NCBI RefSeq assembly: GCF_001280425.1
Contig: NZ_LIUF01000002.1
Coordinates: 186,001-250,000, forward strand
From: Haloarcula rubripromontorii
Lineage (GTDB): Archaea > Halobacteriota > Halobacteria > Halobacteriales > Haloarculaceae
DNA: 64,000 nucleotides
Reading direction: 5' to 3'
The position numbers and the translations under genes were made by a program. Of this stretch, positions 1-7,818 are shown piece by piece. The notes beneath the pieces were generated by a model that was not told where the DNA came from, made no database searches, and saw nothing but the letters and a program-made list of their open reading frames with translations. Position 1 is the first letter of the stretch. Every line of letters starts with the position of its first letter.

Positions 1-333
1 CCCGCTCGTACAGACGTTGCCGTGACCGTTTCGGCAGTAGCTACAGGTCCCGTCGCCGAGGTTGAACGGGACGACGACGCGGTCGCCGGACGACACTGTC
101 GTCACCCGGTCGCCCGTTTCGACGACGCGGCCCGCCGGCTCGTGGCCCAGTACCTGTCCTATCGGCACGTCGTCGTCGGCCCAGTCGCCGTGGCCCTGCC
201 AGGCGTGCCAGTCGCTCCGACAGATCCCACACGCCTCGACCGCGACGACGGCCCCGTCCGGGTCCGCCATCGGGGGGTCCCGGTCCTGGACCGCAAGCGG
301 TTCGCCGTACGCCTCAAGCACTGCGGCGCGCAT
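1..333 (-). CDS. Zinc-dependent alcohol dehydrogenase, N-terminal part (runs off window)
   Basis: This is the first 111 codons of a medium-chain, zinc-binding alcohol dehydrogenase; the rest lies beyond the left edge. The start is the ATG at 333. The catalytic-zinc motif GICRSDWH (Cys38) and the GHEPAGRV motif (His64, Glu65) are present. The structural-zinc lobe reads D94-x2-C97-x2-C100-x7-C108, with Asp in place of the usual first Cys; such a change is known in some halophilic members of this family. The family oxidises alcohols or sugars with NAD(P); the nucleotide-binding domain is not visible, so substrate and cofactor cannot be assigned. Confidence 0.9.
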   Translation of the reverse strand, partial: MRAAVLEAYGEPLAVQDRDPPMADPDGAVVAVEACGICRSDWHAWQGHGDWADDDVPIGQVLGHEPAGRVVETGDRVTTVSSGDRVVVPFNLGDGTCSYCRNGHGNVCTSG

Positions 334-420
334 AGGCCTGCTTCGCGCGCTCCGGACAAAGTATTGGAGGGCGATGCTACTGGGAGCGTTATTTTATACG
401 CCGGACCAGTTATCTCGGAT

Positions 421-753
421 ATGACCCTCCTCCCGGTTGCCGTCGCCCTGTTTGTGTCGCCAGTCGCAGTCGCGCTGGTGTACGCCGACGCCAGGCGGCG
501 CGACCTGTCTCAGCGGTACTGTACCGTCGCCGCCTCCACCGTCGGTGTCGCCAGTTTCGGCGGGTTTCTCGCCGCAAGTGTCCTCGGTAGCGAGCTCCTT
601 GCGGCGTACTATCGACTCTTGAACCAGCCGGCTATAGCCGTCACGCCGCTTGACCTCCTTTTTTCGCTGCTCATGGTTGGACTCGCCAGCACTACGCTGG
701 CAGTCATAGGGTATGGGTTGGCCAGTCGGTACGGCCCGCTCGCGCCGTCGTGA
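421..753 (+). CDS. Small integral membrane protein, hypothetical
   Basis: A 110-residue protein with three likely membrane segments (about residues 1-22, 40-60 and 78-102) and no motif I recognise. An in-frame extension upstream is possible but would run antisense through the alcohol dehydrogenase gene. I chose the ATG at 421 because an AT-rich TATA-like stretch (ttattttata, about 389-398) lies just upstream and the hydrophobic protein begins there. The next gene starts about 50 bases downstream on the same strand. Confidence 0.65.
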   Translation: MTLLPVAVALFVSPVAVALVYADARRRDLSQRYCTVAASTVGVASFGGFLAASVLGSELLAAYYRLLNQPAIAVTPLDLLFSLLMVGLASTTLAVIGYGLASRYGPLAPS

Positions 754-804
754 CCGCGGCCGATTACCCCCAATTTCAAAGCCGGCACGGCCCCACCGAG
801 ACGT

Positions 805-2133
805 ATGGACGACACTGACTGGATCGGCCAGACGTTCACCAGCACGGTCGGGTGGGACCACCTGGAGGCGCTGGTCGACATCGGGAACCGGATGGCAGGC
901 AGCGACGGCGAACGGAGGGCTGCCGAAGCGACCCGAGACACGCTGGCGGCGTACGCCCGCGACGCTCGGCTCTCCGAGTTCGGGATTCAGGGCTGGAAAC
1001 GCGGCGATAGCGCCGTCCACGCCGATGGGTCACCGGTCGCGACACAGGCCCACGAATGCATCGCCCTCCCGCGGTCGCCGTCCAGCGAAGTGACCGGCGA
1101 ACTGGTCGACATCGGTCACGGCCTCCCGGAAGATTTCGAGGACGCTGACTGTGAGGGCCAGATAGTGCTGGCCCGCTCTGACGTGCCCGACTGGTACGAC
1201 CGGTATATCCACCGGCGGGAGAAGTACTACCGCGCCGTCGAGGCCGGCGCAGTCGGATTCATCTACTGTAACCACGTCGAAGGCGTCCTGCCACCGACCG
1301 GGAGCGTCGGCACGGCTGAGGCACCCATCGGCGAGATTCCGGCAGTCGGCGTCGCCAGCGAGACGGGCGCGCGACTGGCCCGCCGCTACGCCGGTGATGA
1401 TGTCACCCTCAGCGTCAACTGCGAGACGCCCGCTGCGACGAGCCAGAACGTCCACGCCGAACTCGGACCGGACACGGACGAACGACTGCTGGTGACCAGC
1501 CACGTCGACGCCCACGACATCGCAGAGGGGGCGATGGACAACGGGGCCGGGACGGCGATGGTCGTCGAGGTGGCCCGCGCCTTGGCCGGCCGCGAGGATG
1601 CACTGGCGACCCGCGTGGAGTTCGTCGCTTTCGGTGCCGAGGAGGTCGGTCTGGTCGGCTCGAACCGGCTGGCCGCCGAAACCGCTCTTGACGGCGTAAC
1701 GGCCGTGCTCAACTTCGATGGTGTCGTTCAGGGACGCACGCTGAAGTGTTACACCCACGGCTTCGATGCGCTTTCGGCCGCTGCCGAGGACGTGGCCACC
1801 CGTCTCGACCACCCCATCTCGCTGACGCCGGAGCAGGGTCCCCACAGCGACCACTGGCCGTTCGTGCAGCGGGGCGTCCCTGGCTATCACGTGACCAGCG
1901 AAACCCCCGGCGAAGGGCGTGGCTGGGGGCACACCCATGCCGATACGCTGGACAAACTGGAACCCCGGACGTTCCGCGAGCAGGCCATCCTCCTGACCGA
2001 ACTCGCCGTGACGCTTGCTGACGACTCAGTGCAGCCTGTTCACAAAGACCCGGCGGAGATCGCCGACGCGCTCGAAGCACAGAACCTCGCCGAAGGGATG
2101 CGAAGTACCGGTGACTGGCCCTTCGACGACTGA
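805..2133 (+). CDS. M28-family zinc metallopeptidase
   Basis: A 442-residue peptidase of the M28 (aminopeptidase Y/S or glutamate carboxypeptidase) fold. A PA-type insert lies in the N-terminal half, around residues 100-200. The cocatalytic zinc site is visible: H233-V-D235, the Asp of AMDNGAGTAM, the GAEEVGL glutamates, the Asp of VLNFDG, and a late His in GPHSDHWPF. No signal peptide or twin-arginine motif is seen, so it is probably cytoplasmic and trims peptides for amino acid recycling. The family has many specificities, so the substrate is unknown. It stands alone, and a 466-base gap follows. Confidence 0.88.
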   Translation: MDDTDWIGQTFTSTVGWDHLEALVDIGNRMAGSDGERRAAEATRDTLAAYARDARLSEFGIQGWKRGDSAVHADGSPVATQAHECIALPRSPSSEVTGELVDIGHGLPEDFEDADCEGQIVLARSDVPDWYDRYIHRREKYYRAVEAGAVGFIYCNHVEGVLPPTGSVGTAEAPIGEIPAVGVASETGARLARRYAGDDVTLSVNCETPAATSQNVHAELGPDTDERLLVTSHVDAHDIAEGAMDNGAGTAMVVEVARALAGREDALATRVEFVAFGAEEVGLVGSNRLAAETALDGVTAVLNFDGVVQGRTLKCYTHGFDALSAAAEDVATRLDHPISLTPEQGPHSDHWPFVQRGVPGYHVTSETPGEGRGWGHTHADTLDKLEPRTFREQAILLTELAVTLADDSVQPVHKDPAEIADALEAQNLAEGMRSTGDWPFDD

Positions 2134-2599
2134 CGCGACGCCTCTCCTGTCACCGCCACGTTTGACTCTCGCGACCTGCAATAAAGAATTACCAGAACTC
2201 TAGCAGTTTCGCTCCCTCCTGCGTTCCGGCGTTCTGGTCGCTGAAGACGGACTATAATGATTTACTCAGTATAGAAGTAACATATTCCGTAGGTTATTTA
2301 CCATATGGGTACATGGAAACCGATGGCAGGTTGAGTGGTCTACGTACTGTAGCCCGTATGTGAACGCCATTGCCGGCGTTCACTGCCAAGCTCCCATGCT
2401 CTATCGGCCTCGCGGAGTCCGAGGCCGAGTCGACGTGAGTAACCATACCTGCCGTCGTCAGTCAACACCAACACCAATACCTGACACAACGGCCGTCCAC
2501 GTGCCAAGACGGCCGCTGTGTCCACTTTCGGACGATACTACTCCAAACACCGACTGGTAACGTAGACTGTACAACACAGCACGTAGCGACAGGCCCGCT
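2134..2599. other. Long gap between two converging genes, with an AT-rich element and two hairpins
   Basis: The peptidase gene ends at 2133 and the opposing gene ends at 2600, so no promoter is needed here. Even so there is an AT-rich block at about 2250-2312 that resembles a promoter. It is followed by two clear stem-loops: 2360-2383 (9-bp arms, 6-base loop) and 2406-2426 (7-bp arms, 7-base loop). Short reading frames in the region have no recognisable protein character. Confidence 0.5.
2320..2430 (+). ncRNA. Candidate small RNA with two stem-loops
   Basis: Direct observation: arms gtgaacgcc and ggcgttcac pair perfectly at 2360-2368 and 2375-2383, and ggcctcg pairs with cgaggcc at 2406-2412 and 2420-2426. 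An AT-rich, promoter-like stretch ends about 10-20 bases before the assumed 5' end. Inference: an independent short transcript. No known RNA family is recognised and the ends are guesses. Confidence 0.25.
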
Positions 2600-3295
2600 C
2601 TATGAGTCGTACGCCTGCTCTACGTCAGCCTTCGCTGACGGAATGACCTGCTGTTCAGCGTGGCGCATCGACCGCAACGCCTCGTCGGTGAATTCGACGT
2701 TGAGCGTGGGCAGGGCCCGTGCGAGACCGCCCAGCACCTCGCCGGGGTCGATGGTGAGTTCGAAGGCGAAGGCGTTCTGGTCCTCCCGCAGCGGAACGGA
2801 AAACTCGAAGTGCGTCTGAACGATATCTGTCGCCGTCTCCTGGTCGTATGTGTCAGTGACAGCCGTCCAGAAGTCGTCGCTGTCGGCGGCGACCAGCGGC
2901 GCGAGGTCGTCTCCAAACGACTGCTGTCGGGCCAGCAGTCGCTCCCGAATCTGGTCTCGTCGGTCGCCACGGACGGTGTCACGGAGCGCGTTCCAGTAGA
3001 TATCGCGGGCCAGTACGTCGTCAGCATAGGCGTCGAACGCCGAATCAGCGGCAGCGTAATCCAGCACCGGCTCCAGCTGGTCGAGTATCTGCTGCTGGTA
3101 GGACTGGAGTTTCGGCCGGATAACGTGGCGTTCTAGCGGACGGCTGTTGTTCAGCAGTTTGCTCGCAACGCGGCCGCCGCTCCCGTTTGACCCGCGTAGC
3201 ACGGCTGCAACATCGAACGCCGCGTACGTCTCGTCGACGAACTGCGAGAGGTAACGTTCGAACTCCCGTTCGACGGCACGTCGTGTCACACCCAA
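2600..3295 (-). CDS. Conserved-looking haloarchaeal protein of unknown function
   Basis: A 231-residue, soluble, charged, mainly helical protein. I recognise no domain. It has no signal peptide and no membrane segment. The central part (residues about 60-160) is rich in helix-forming residues and Arg/Asp pairs, and the C-terminal third has a beta-rich appearance (FEFSVPLREDQNAFAFELTI). The start at 3295 follows an inter-gene space shared with the divergent gene at 3425. Acidic composition and third-position GC bias support real coding. Confidence 0.65.
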   Translation of the reverse strand: MGVTRRAVEREFERYLSQFVDETYAAFDVAAVLRGSNGSGGRVASKLLNNSRPLERHVIRPKLQSYQQQILDQLEPVLDYAAADSAFDAYADDVLARDIYWNALRDTVRGDRRDQIRERLLARQQSFGDDLAPLVAADSDDFWTAVTDTYDQETATDIVQTHFEFSVPLREDQNAFAFELTIDPGEVLGGLARALPTLNVEFTDEALRSMRHAEQQVIPSAKADVEQAYDS

Positions 3296-3424
3296 CCCTG
3301 TGGGCTACAGTGACCTATCCCTTACGCCGGTTCCCCCGCAGTGATAGTCGCCCACGACGCGGGCCGGCGCTCACTGCCGTCCGACCAACATGACCGTTAT
3401 CACTGTGTATGCCTAACAGCGTTT

Positions 3425-3715
3425 GTGTCCAGTGACCTGCCCAGCGACGTACACGCGGTGCTGACACAACTCGCTGAAGAGGGTGAAACGGCGATTACTG
3501 CAGCGGAGTTCGATACGGCTCGACAGACAGTTGCGACGGCCGAGACGGTCAGCCGGAACAAACTCCCGGAGTGTGAGTTACGCTCGCAGTTGCTCCACGG
3601 CTGCGAGCAAGTGTCCGCCGCGCTTGATACCAACGAGCACGACGCTGCTGCCGAGTATCTCCGAGCGATGAACCGACGACTTGCGGCCGTCGACGACGAC
3701 TCACTCTCGGAGTGA
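3425..3715 (+). CDS. Small helical hypothetical protein
   Basis: A 96-residue acidic protein predicted to be all helical (residues 8-95). The reading frame could extend upstream to 3341, but that part is rich in Arg, His and Cys and looks non-coding. I chose the GTG at 3425, after which composition becomes typical. The two Cys residues (CELRSQLLHGCEQ) are spaced on one helix face. No family is recognised. It is divergent from the 231-residue gene and separated from queD by about 230 bases. Confidence 0.55.
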   Translation: MSSDLPSDVHAVLTQLAEEGETAITAAEFDTARQTVATAETVSRNKLPECELRSQLLHGCEQVSAALDTNEHDAAAEYLRAMNRRLAAVDDDSLSE

Positions 3716-3891
3716 CCGTGATTCCACTAATACACGGAGTGCCCTTCGGAGGTCGCTGAGCGCCGCTCACGAATAAACGTGGTCCGGTTCGCCGCTGTCC
3801 GTTCGTTTTCAATGGGTGTCTCTCACTGCGACCCTACTGTCGGACAGTGATGACTCGCCCCTCGCTCGTCTCAGTTCTGTGTTACCGAGGC

Positions 3892-3905
3892 GCTGGCTAG
3901 CCAGC
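3892..3905. promoter_or_regulatory. 14-bp perfect palindrome upstream of queD
   Basis: The bases at 3892-3905 form gctggctagccagc, a perfect palindrome about 40 bases before the queD start codon and just upstream of a TATA-like gataata at 3931-3937. This position suits an operator or activator site for the queDEC operon. No factor is known to me. Confidence 0.35.
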
Positions 3906-3944
3906 TCCCGTGAGAGTTAAGCCACCGACCGATAATACCGTGGT

Positions 3945-4394
3945 ATGTCTCAGAGACTATCGAAGGCCGATGACACACTCGCCGACGCTGGCGAACGGGA
4001 ACTCGTCGTCGGCGGTGACCGGCCGCTCCGTATCTCTGCGGGCCATCGATTGCTACATCACGACGGGAAATGCTCGCGCCCGCACGGACACAACTACGAG
4101 ATAACTGTCCGTGTCACCGGTGAACTCACCGACGAAGGATGGGTCGTCGACAAGGGTGAAATCACGGACGTGGTCGACGAGTGGGACCACCGGTTCCTGC
4201 TCGAGGCCGGCGACCCGCTGGTCGAGGCCTTCGACGCCAGTGGCGACGGCGACGCCGTGGTGGTCCTCGACCACCCCCCGACGGCCGAAGTCATGGCCGC
4301 GATACTGGAACAGCGCCTCGCCGACCGCCTCCCGGAGACGGTGTCGGATGTGGCCGTCTCCGTTCGGGAGACCAGCGAACTCTGTGTCCGCTGA
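3945..4394 (+). CDS. queD: 6-carboxytetrahydropterin synthase, QueD family
   Basis: A 149-residue member of the 6-pyruvoyl-tetrahydropterin synthase fold. It converts dihydroneopterin triphosphate to 6-carboxytetrahydropterin on the route to preQ0. The zinc ligands and the catalytic cysteine are visible: ISAGHRLLHHDGKCSRPHGHNYE gives the first His, the Cys and the H-x-H pair. The later WDHRF carries the catalytic Asp-His, and VRETSE is the substrate-binding Glu region. In haloarchaea preQ0 is used to make archaeosine in tRNA. The stop codon overlaps the queE start by one base, so the two are probably translationally coupled. About 25 extra residues precede the conserved core. Confidence 0.93.
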   Translation: MSQRLSKADDTLADAGERELVVGGDRPLRISAGHRLLHHDGKCSRPHGHNYEITVRVTGELTDEGWVVDKGEITDVVDEWDHRFLLEAGDPLVEAFDASGDGDAVVVLDHPPTAEVMAAILEQRLADRLPETVSDVAVSVRETSELCVR

Positions 4395-5176
4395 TGCCGG
4401 TCGCGAACGACGCGCCCGCGGGCGACATCGAGCGGACCGACGGCGACGCGGAGACCGGCGACCTGCCTATCAACGAACTGTTCCAGTCGCTCCAGGGCGA
4501 AGGCCGACTGGCCGGCGTCCCTAGCGTGTTCGTCCGGACCAGCGGCTGTAATCTGCGGTGCTGGTTCTGTGACTCCTATCACACCTCCTGGGAGCCGACC
4601 CACGACTGGTTCGCCGTCGACGACGTACTGGCCGCCATCGAGGAGTACGACGCCGACCACGTCGTCCTCACCGGCGGCGAGCCGCTGATTCACGACGCGA
4701 GCGAGGACCTGTTAGAGCGGCTGGCCGACCGGGGGTATCACACCACTGTCGAGACCAACGGGACCGTGGTTCCGGACGCCCCTATCGACCTCGCCAGCGT
4801 CAGCCCGAAACTGGCCTCTAGCACGCCGACGGCCGACCGCGACCCCGACGGGGACGGCGAGTGGGCGGACCGCCACGAACAGCGCCGACTCGACGTGCCG
4901 ACACTGGCCGAACTCGTCGAAACCTACGACACGCAACTGAAATTCGTCGTGACGGGCCGGGAAGACATGGCCGAAATCGAGCGCCTCCTCGAGCGGGTCC
5001 GCGACGCCGCGTCCGCACGCGTGCGGGACGACGACGTGCTACTGATGCCGGAAGGACAGACGCGCGACCAGCTCGAATCGACCCGGGAGACCGTCGCGGA
5101 CCTCGCGCTGGAGTACGGCTACCGGTACACGCCGCGGCTCCACGTCGACCTCTGGAACGACGCACCGGGAACGTAA
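4394..5176 (+). CDS. queE: 7-carboxy-7-deazaguanine synthase, QueE (radical SAM)
   Basis: A 260-residue radical SAM enzyme that rearranges 6-carboxytetrahydropterin to 7-carboxy-7-deazaguanine. The cluster motif is C52-x3-C56-x2-C59 (GCNLRCWFC), and the GGEP motif of SAM binding follows (LTGGEPL). The QSLQGEG segment near residue 31 is typical of QueE. The ATG at 4394 overlaps the queD stop and gives a normal family length; the first 20 or so residues are an acidic extension. queC follows after 21 bases. Confidence 0.94.
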   Translation: MPVANDAPAGDIERTDGDAETGDLPINELFQSLQGEGRLAGVPSVFVRTSGCNLRCWFCDSYHTSWEPTHDWFAVDDVLAAIEEYDADHVVLTGGEPLIHDASEDLLERLADRGYHTTVETNGTVVPDAPIDLASVSPKLASSTPTADRDPDGDGEWADRHEQRRLDVPTLAELVETYDTQLKFVVTGREDMAEIERLLERVRDAASARVRDDDVLLMPEGQTRDQLESTRETVADLALEYGYRYTPRLHVDLWNDAPGT

Positions 5177-5197
5177 CTGCCTGCTACCACTCTACCT

Positions 5198-5896
5198 ATG
5201 ACTGACGACACCCGTGCTGTCGTGCTCGCCTCCGGCGGCATGGACAGCGCCACGGCGGCCTACGAGGCACAGACCCGCGGCTACGACGACCTGTACCTGC
5301 TGCACACCAGCTACGGGCAAAACACAGAGGACCGGGAGTACGCGTGCGCCAGCGCGCTGGCGGACCACGTCGATGCGGCGGACTTCCTCCACGTCGAGAC
5401 CGGCCACCTCACCCAGATAGGCGACTCCTCGCTGACCGACGACGCGATGGACGTGGCCGATGCCGACACCGACAGCGACGAGATTCCGACCTCGTACGTC
5501 CCGTTCCGCAACGCGAACCTGCTGTCGATGGCAGTCTCCTACGCCGAGGCCAACGACTGCGGGGCGGTCTTCATCGGCGCACACAGCGAGGACTTCTCGG
5601 GATATCCGGACTGCCGGCCCGCCTTCTTCGACGCCTTCCAGGGCGTCATCGACGCCGGCACGAAACCCGAGACGGACATCGACCTCGTCGCGCCCTTCGT
5701 CGAGTGGTCAAAAACCGACATCGCCGAGCGCGGCGTCGAACTCGGTGTCCCCTATGCGGATACGTGGAGCTGTTACCGGGACGACGAACCGGCCTGTGGG
5801 ACCTGTGACGCCTGCGCGTTCCGGCTCGAAGCCTTCCAGCGCATCGGCGAACGGGACCCAATCGAGTATGCGGAACGACCGACGTACGCGGAGTAA
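5198..5896 (+). CDS. queC: 7-cyano-7-deazaguanine synthase, QueC
   Basis: A 232-residue ATP-dependent enzyme that converts 7-carboxy-7-deazaguanine and ammonia to preQ0. The PP-loop is ASGGMDSATA at residues 11-20. The C-terminal zinc site is the Cys cluster CYRDDEPACGTCDACAF. This is the last gene of the queD-queE-queC unit. The order and tight spacing indicate one transcript feeding archaeosine synthesis; the transglycosylase and amidotransferase genes are not in this window. Confidence 0.95.
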   Translation: MTDDTRAVVLASGGMDSATAAYEAQTRGYDDLYLLHTSYGQNTEDREYACASALADHVDAADFLHVETGHLTQIGDSSLTDDAMDVADADTDSDEIPTSYVPFRNANLLSMAVSYAEANDCGAVFIGAHSEDFSGYPDCRPAFFDAFQGVIDAGTKPETDIDLVAPFVEWSKTDIAERGVELGVPYADTWSCYRDDEPACGTCDACAFRLEAFQRIGERDPIEYAERPTYAE

Positions 5897-5929
5897 GCAG
5901 ACCTCGGGCGGTCGTCCCCCGCTCGACGG

Positions 5930-6313
5930 CTAGTCGTCGGCCTCGTCCCGGGCCAGCCCTTCGAGGACGTACTCGGCCGCGGTTCTGGTCGTCGCCAGCG
6001 GCACGTCGTGGACGTCACAGATGCGAAGGAGCGCGGAGATGTCCGGCTCGTGAGGCTGTGCCGTCAGCGGGTCCCGAAGGAAGACGATGCCGTCCATCCG
6101 GCCCTCGGCGACTTCCGCGCCGATCTGCGTGTCGCCCCCCATCGGCCCGCTCTCCTTGCGCTCAACCGTGAGGTCGGTCTCTGCCATGATGCGCTTGCTC
6201 GTCGTGCCGGTCCCGACGAGGTCGAACTCCGAGAGTGTCGATTCGTAACTCTGTGCCAGATCGATCATCTCTGGCTTCTCGTCGTCATGTGCGATGAGCG
6301 CCACGCGAGTCAT
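5930..6313 (-). CDS. mgsA: Methylglyoxal synthase
   Basis: A 127-residue MgsA that converts dihydroxyacetone phosphate to methylglyoxal and phosphate. Family motifs are clear: the N-terminal IALIAHD-like start (VALIAHDDEKPEM), the phosphate-binding GTGTTSKRI, the SGPMGGDTQIGAEVAEG loop, and FLRDPLTAQPHEPDI with the active-site His and Asp. The length matches the family. It converges with queC, leaving 33 bases between the two stops. It would act as a glycolytic bypass under phosphate limitation, which fits loosely with the pst block downstream. Confidence 0.93.
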   Translation of the reverse strand: MTRVALIAHDDEKPEMIDLAQSYESTLSEFDLVGTGTTSKRIMAETDLTVERKESGPMGGDTQIGAEVAEGRMDGIVFLRDPLTAQPHEPDISALLRICDVHDVPLATTRTAAEYVLEGLARDEADD

Positions 6314-6371
6314 ACTTGGCGCTCTCGGGCCATCGACTTATCTCATTTGGACGTCGGCGCGTCAGCGCCGG

Positions 6372-6650
6372 TTACCCGTCGACAGAAATCTTTCCGTCAG
6401 CGGTTATTGTCACGTCGTGCCCTTCGACAGCGAACGTCAGCGACTCCGTCGTCCCCTCCCCGACAACCGCACGGAGCGACTCGCTGTCGACGTACGTATC
6501 CAGCCTGTCAATATCATCCGCATCCAGATCTGTCGCTTCGAGTACCGCATCGGCAATAACATCTCCTGCGGGTTCGGGGCTCACCCAGTCGTCGGACCCC
6601 TCTGTGGCCCGGTTCCGCAGCATATACACAGTCCCCTCGTTCGAGCTCAT
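6372..6650 (-). CDS. HalOD1 output-domain protein
   Basis: A 92-residue protein that looks like a free-standing HalOD1 domain, a haloarchaeal output module of unknown function also found fused to response regulators. Typical features are the conserved start of the domain (DVIADAVLEATDLDADDIDRL), the YVDSESLRAVV segment, and the C-terminal strands ending in VTITADGKISV. A TATA-like ttataag on the minus strand near 6675-6681 lies about 27 bases upstream, which suggests a leaderless transcript. Confidence 0.8.
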   Translation of the reverse strand: MSSNEGTVYMLRNRATEGSDDWVSPEPAGDVIADAVLEATDLDADDIDRLDTYVDSESLRAVVGEGTTESLTFAVEGHDVTITADGKISVDG

Positions 6651-6674
6651 ACTCCAGTATACGCTCCCTTCTCT

Positions 6675-6681
6675 TATAACA
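6675..6681 (-). promoter_or_regulatory. TATA-like box of the HalOD1 gene
   Basis: On the minus strand the bases here read ttataag, about 27 bases before the start codon at 6650. This is the spacing expected for an archaeal promoter with a leaderless mRNA. Confidence 0.45.
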
Positions 6682-6784
6682 GCGGATGAGCTGTTTCACT
6701 GTCTGAAGTAACCGGCGTGCCGATGACGGACCACTCTTCGACACTGTCGGCGCAAACGCGGCTACTTACCATTATGTCGCCCCA

Positions 6785-6806
6785 GACCAGCTGCTCACAG
6801 CTGGTC
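6785..6806. terminator. Strong hairpin 3' of the Bat-type regulator gene
   Basis: The arms gaccagctg and cagctggtc pair perfectly (9 bp) around a 4-base loop. The hairpin lies about 50 bases past the stop of the minus-strand gene at 6858. No long T-run follows on the minus strand, so RNA end protection is as likely as termination. Confidence 0.35.
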
Positions 6807-6857
6807 GGCGTCCCACCACCATCGCGTTCTCCCACCCGGAAGTCGCTCTCGTTCCGG

Positions 6858-7517
6858 TTACTCCGGCGGTGAGCCGACAAGCGGCCGCTCAGGGGCCGCC
6901 AGCGTGTTCTGTACCAGCGTTCGGGTCCCCCGCCGGAGCCGCTCCGAAGCGGCCTGGCTGGAGATACCGAGTTCGGCGGCGAGGTCCGAGAGAGAGGACT
7001 CCCGCGGGACGGTGAAGTACCCGCGATTGAGCGCGAGCAACAGCACTTCTCTCTGTGGGTCCGTCACGCCGAACTGCGGGGAGGCTTCCGTGTCGTCAGT
7101 AATGGTCTGAATGTCGATGGTGATATCACTGGACACGAGTGCGTCACGGAACGACAGCACCGAACTCTTCTCGGGGAACCGGGCCCGGAAGACCCAGTCT
7201 TCGCCGGTCTGTGCGGCGCCGAGCAGGAACCCGTCCGCGTTCAACAACGCTTCTCCGATCGTGTCGATTGTCGTATCAGTTGTATGTAGGGTGTACCAGT
7301 GACCATCTCCTTCTGCCGCTACGTGGGCATAGTCGGTGATACTCTCGTCCTGGGCCAGATTCGCTTCAATGGCGGGCCGCTCAACGGGGCCAATCCAGGC
7401 GACGGCACGACAGTCGCCGCTCTCGCAGTGCAGTCGCTGTATCCGTATCGCTGCTTTACTCAGCGTTTCAGCTGTTCGCTGCAAGAGGGGGGCATCGATG
7501 TGAAATTCTACTATCAT
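6858..7517 (-). CDS. Bat-type helix-turn-helix transcriptional regulator
   Basis: A 219-residue regulator of the bacterio-opsin activator (Bat) type. The C-terminal HTH_10 domain (about residues 150-215) begins LTDPQREVLL-like (VTDPQREVLLLAL) and includes the helix-turn-helix SLSDLAAELGISSQAASERLRRG. Residues 1-140 form the usual N-terminal sensing region of beta strands and helices, with a Cys in HCESGDC that could respond to metal or redox state; that is inference. No response-regulator or PAS domain is fused. The target is unknown; the large surface protein diverging at 7819 is a candidate. Confidence 0.87.
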   Translation of the reverse strand: MIVEFHIDAPLLQRTAETLSKAAIRIQRLHCESGDCRAVAWIGPVERPAIEANLAQDESITDYAHVAAEGDGHWYTLHTTDTTIDTIGEALLNADGFLLGAAQTGEDWVFRARFPEKSSVLSFRDALVSSDITIDIQTITDDTEASPQFGVTDPQREVLLLALNRGYFTVPRESSLSDLAAELGISSQAASERLRRGTRTLVQNTLAAPERPLVGSPPE

Positions 7518-7818
7518 GTCTCACTGTCACGCAGCAACGGTGATAAACCCCGGTCAGACAGTTGTCGTACCTGAAAACGGTGCTTGTGTAATTTCCGGGT
7601 ACTGAAGGCTGACGGCGGTGTGGACCGGGGTATAGTCGATTCAAGCACCAATGGATAGCACTCGGGAAATCCACTTAAATTCACAGCATGGCCTACCATG
7701 TCTCAACCATCAGCACCCTTTTGAACGCGAATGAGTACTAGTACAATATCCGCTCTGCCGACGCCTGCTGACATCATCGGTCGACGGTTCCACACAAGGC
7801 GCTGCGGTCGGACTTGAC
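7518..7818. other. Divergent intergenic region upstream of a regulator and a surface protein
   Basis: About 300 bases without a gene. It carries a perfect 10-bp palindrome (gtactagtac, 7735-7744) about 75 bases before the surface-protein gene, and an AT-rich ccacttaaattcac near 7670-7683. I see no RNA gene. Confidence 0.4.

Noticed and set aside
22-420. Upstream in-frame extension of the 110-residue membrane protein
   Set aside because: It lies antisense to the alcohol dehydrogenase gene, whose zinc motifs are clear on the minus strand. The extension is Arg/Val/Pro-rich shadow sequence.
2340-2560. Small frames on both strands in the 2134-2599 gap
   Set aside because: Low-complexity Arg/Pro/Thr composition; no motif and no consistent start site.
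6674-6880. 68-residue frame between the HalOD1 and Bat-type genes
   Set aside because: It overlaps the Bat-type gene end and lacks a motif. A 32-residue inner part reads protein-like but is too weak to keep.
7735-7744. gtactagtac palindrome as a proven Bat site
   Set aside because: A 10-bp palindrome is expected by chance at this length of DNA. It is noted only as a candidate within the divergent region.
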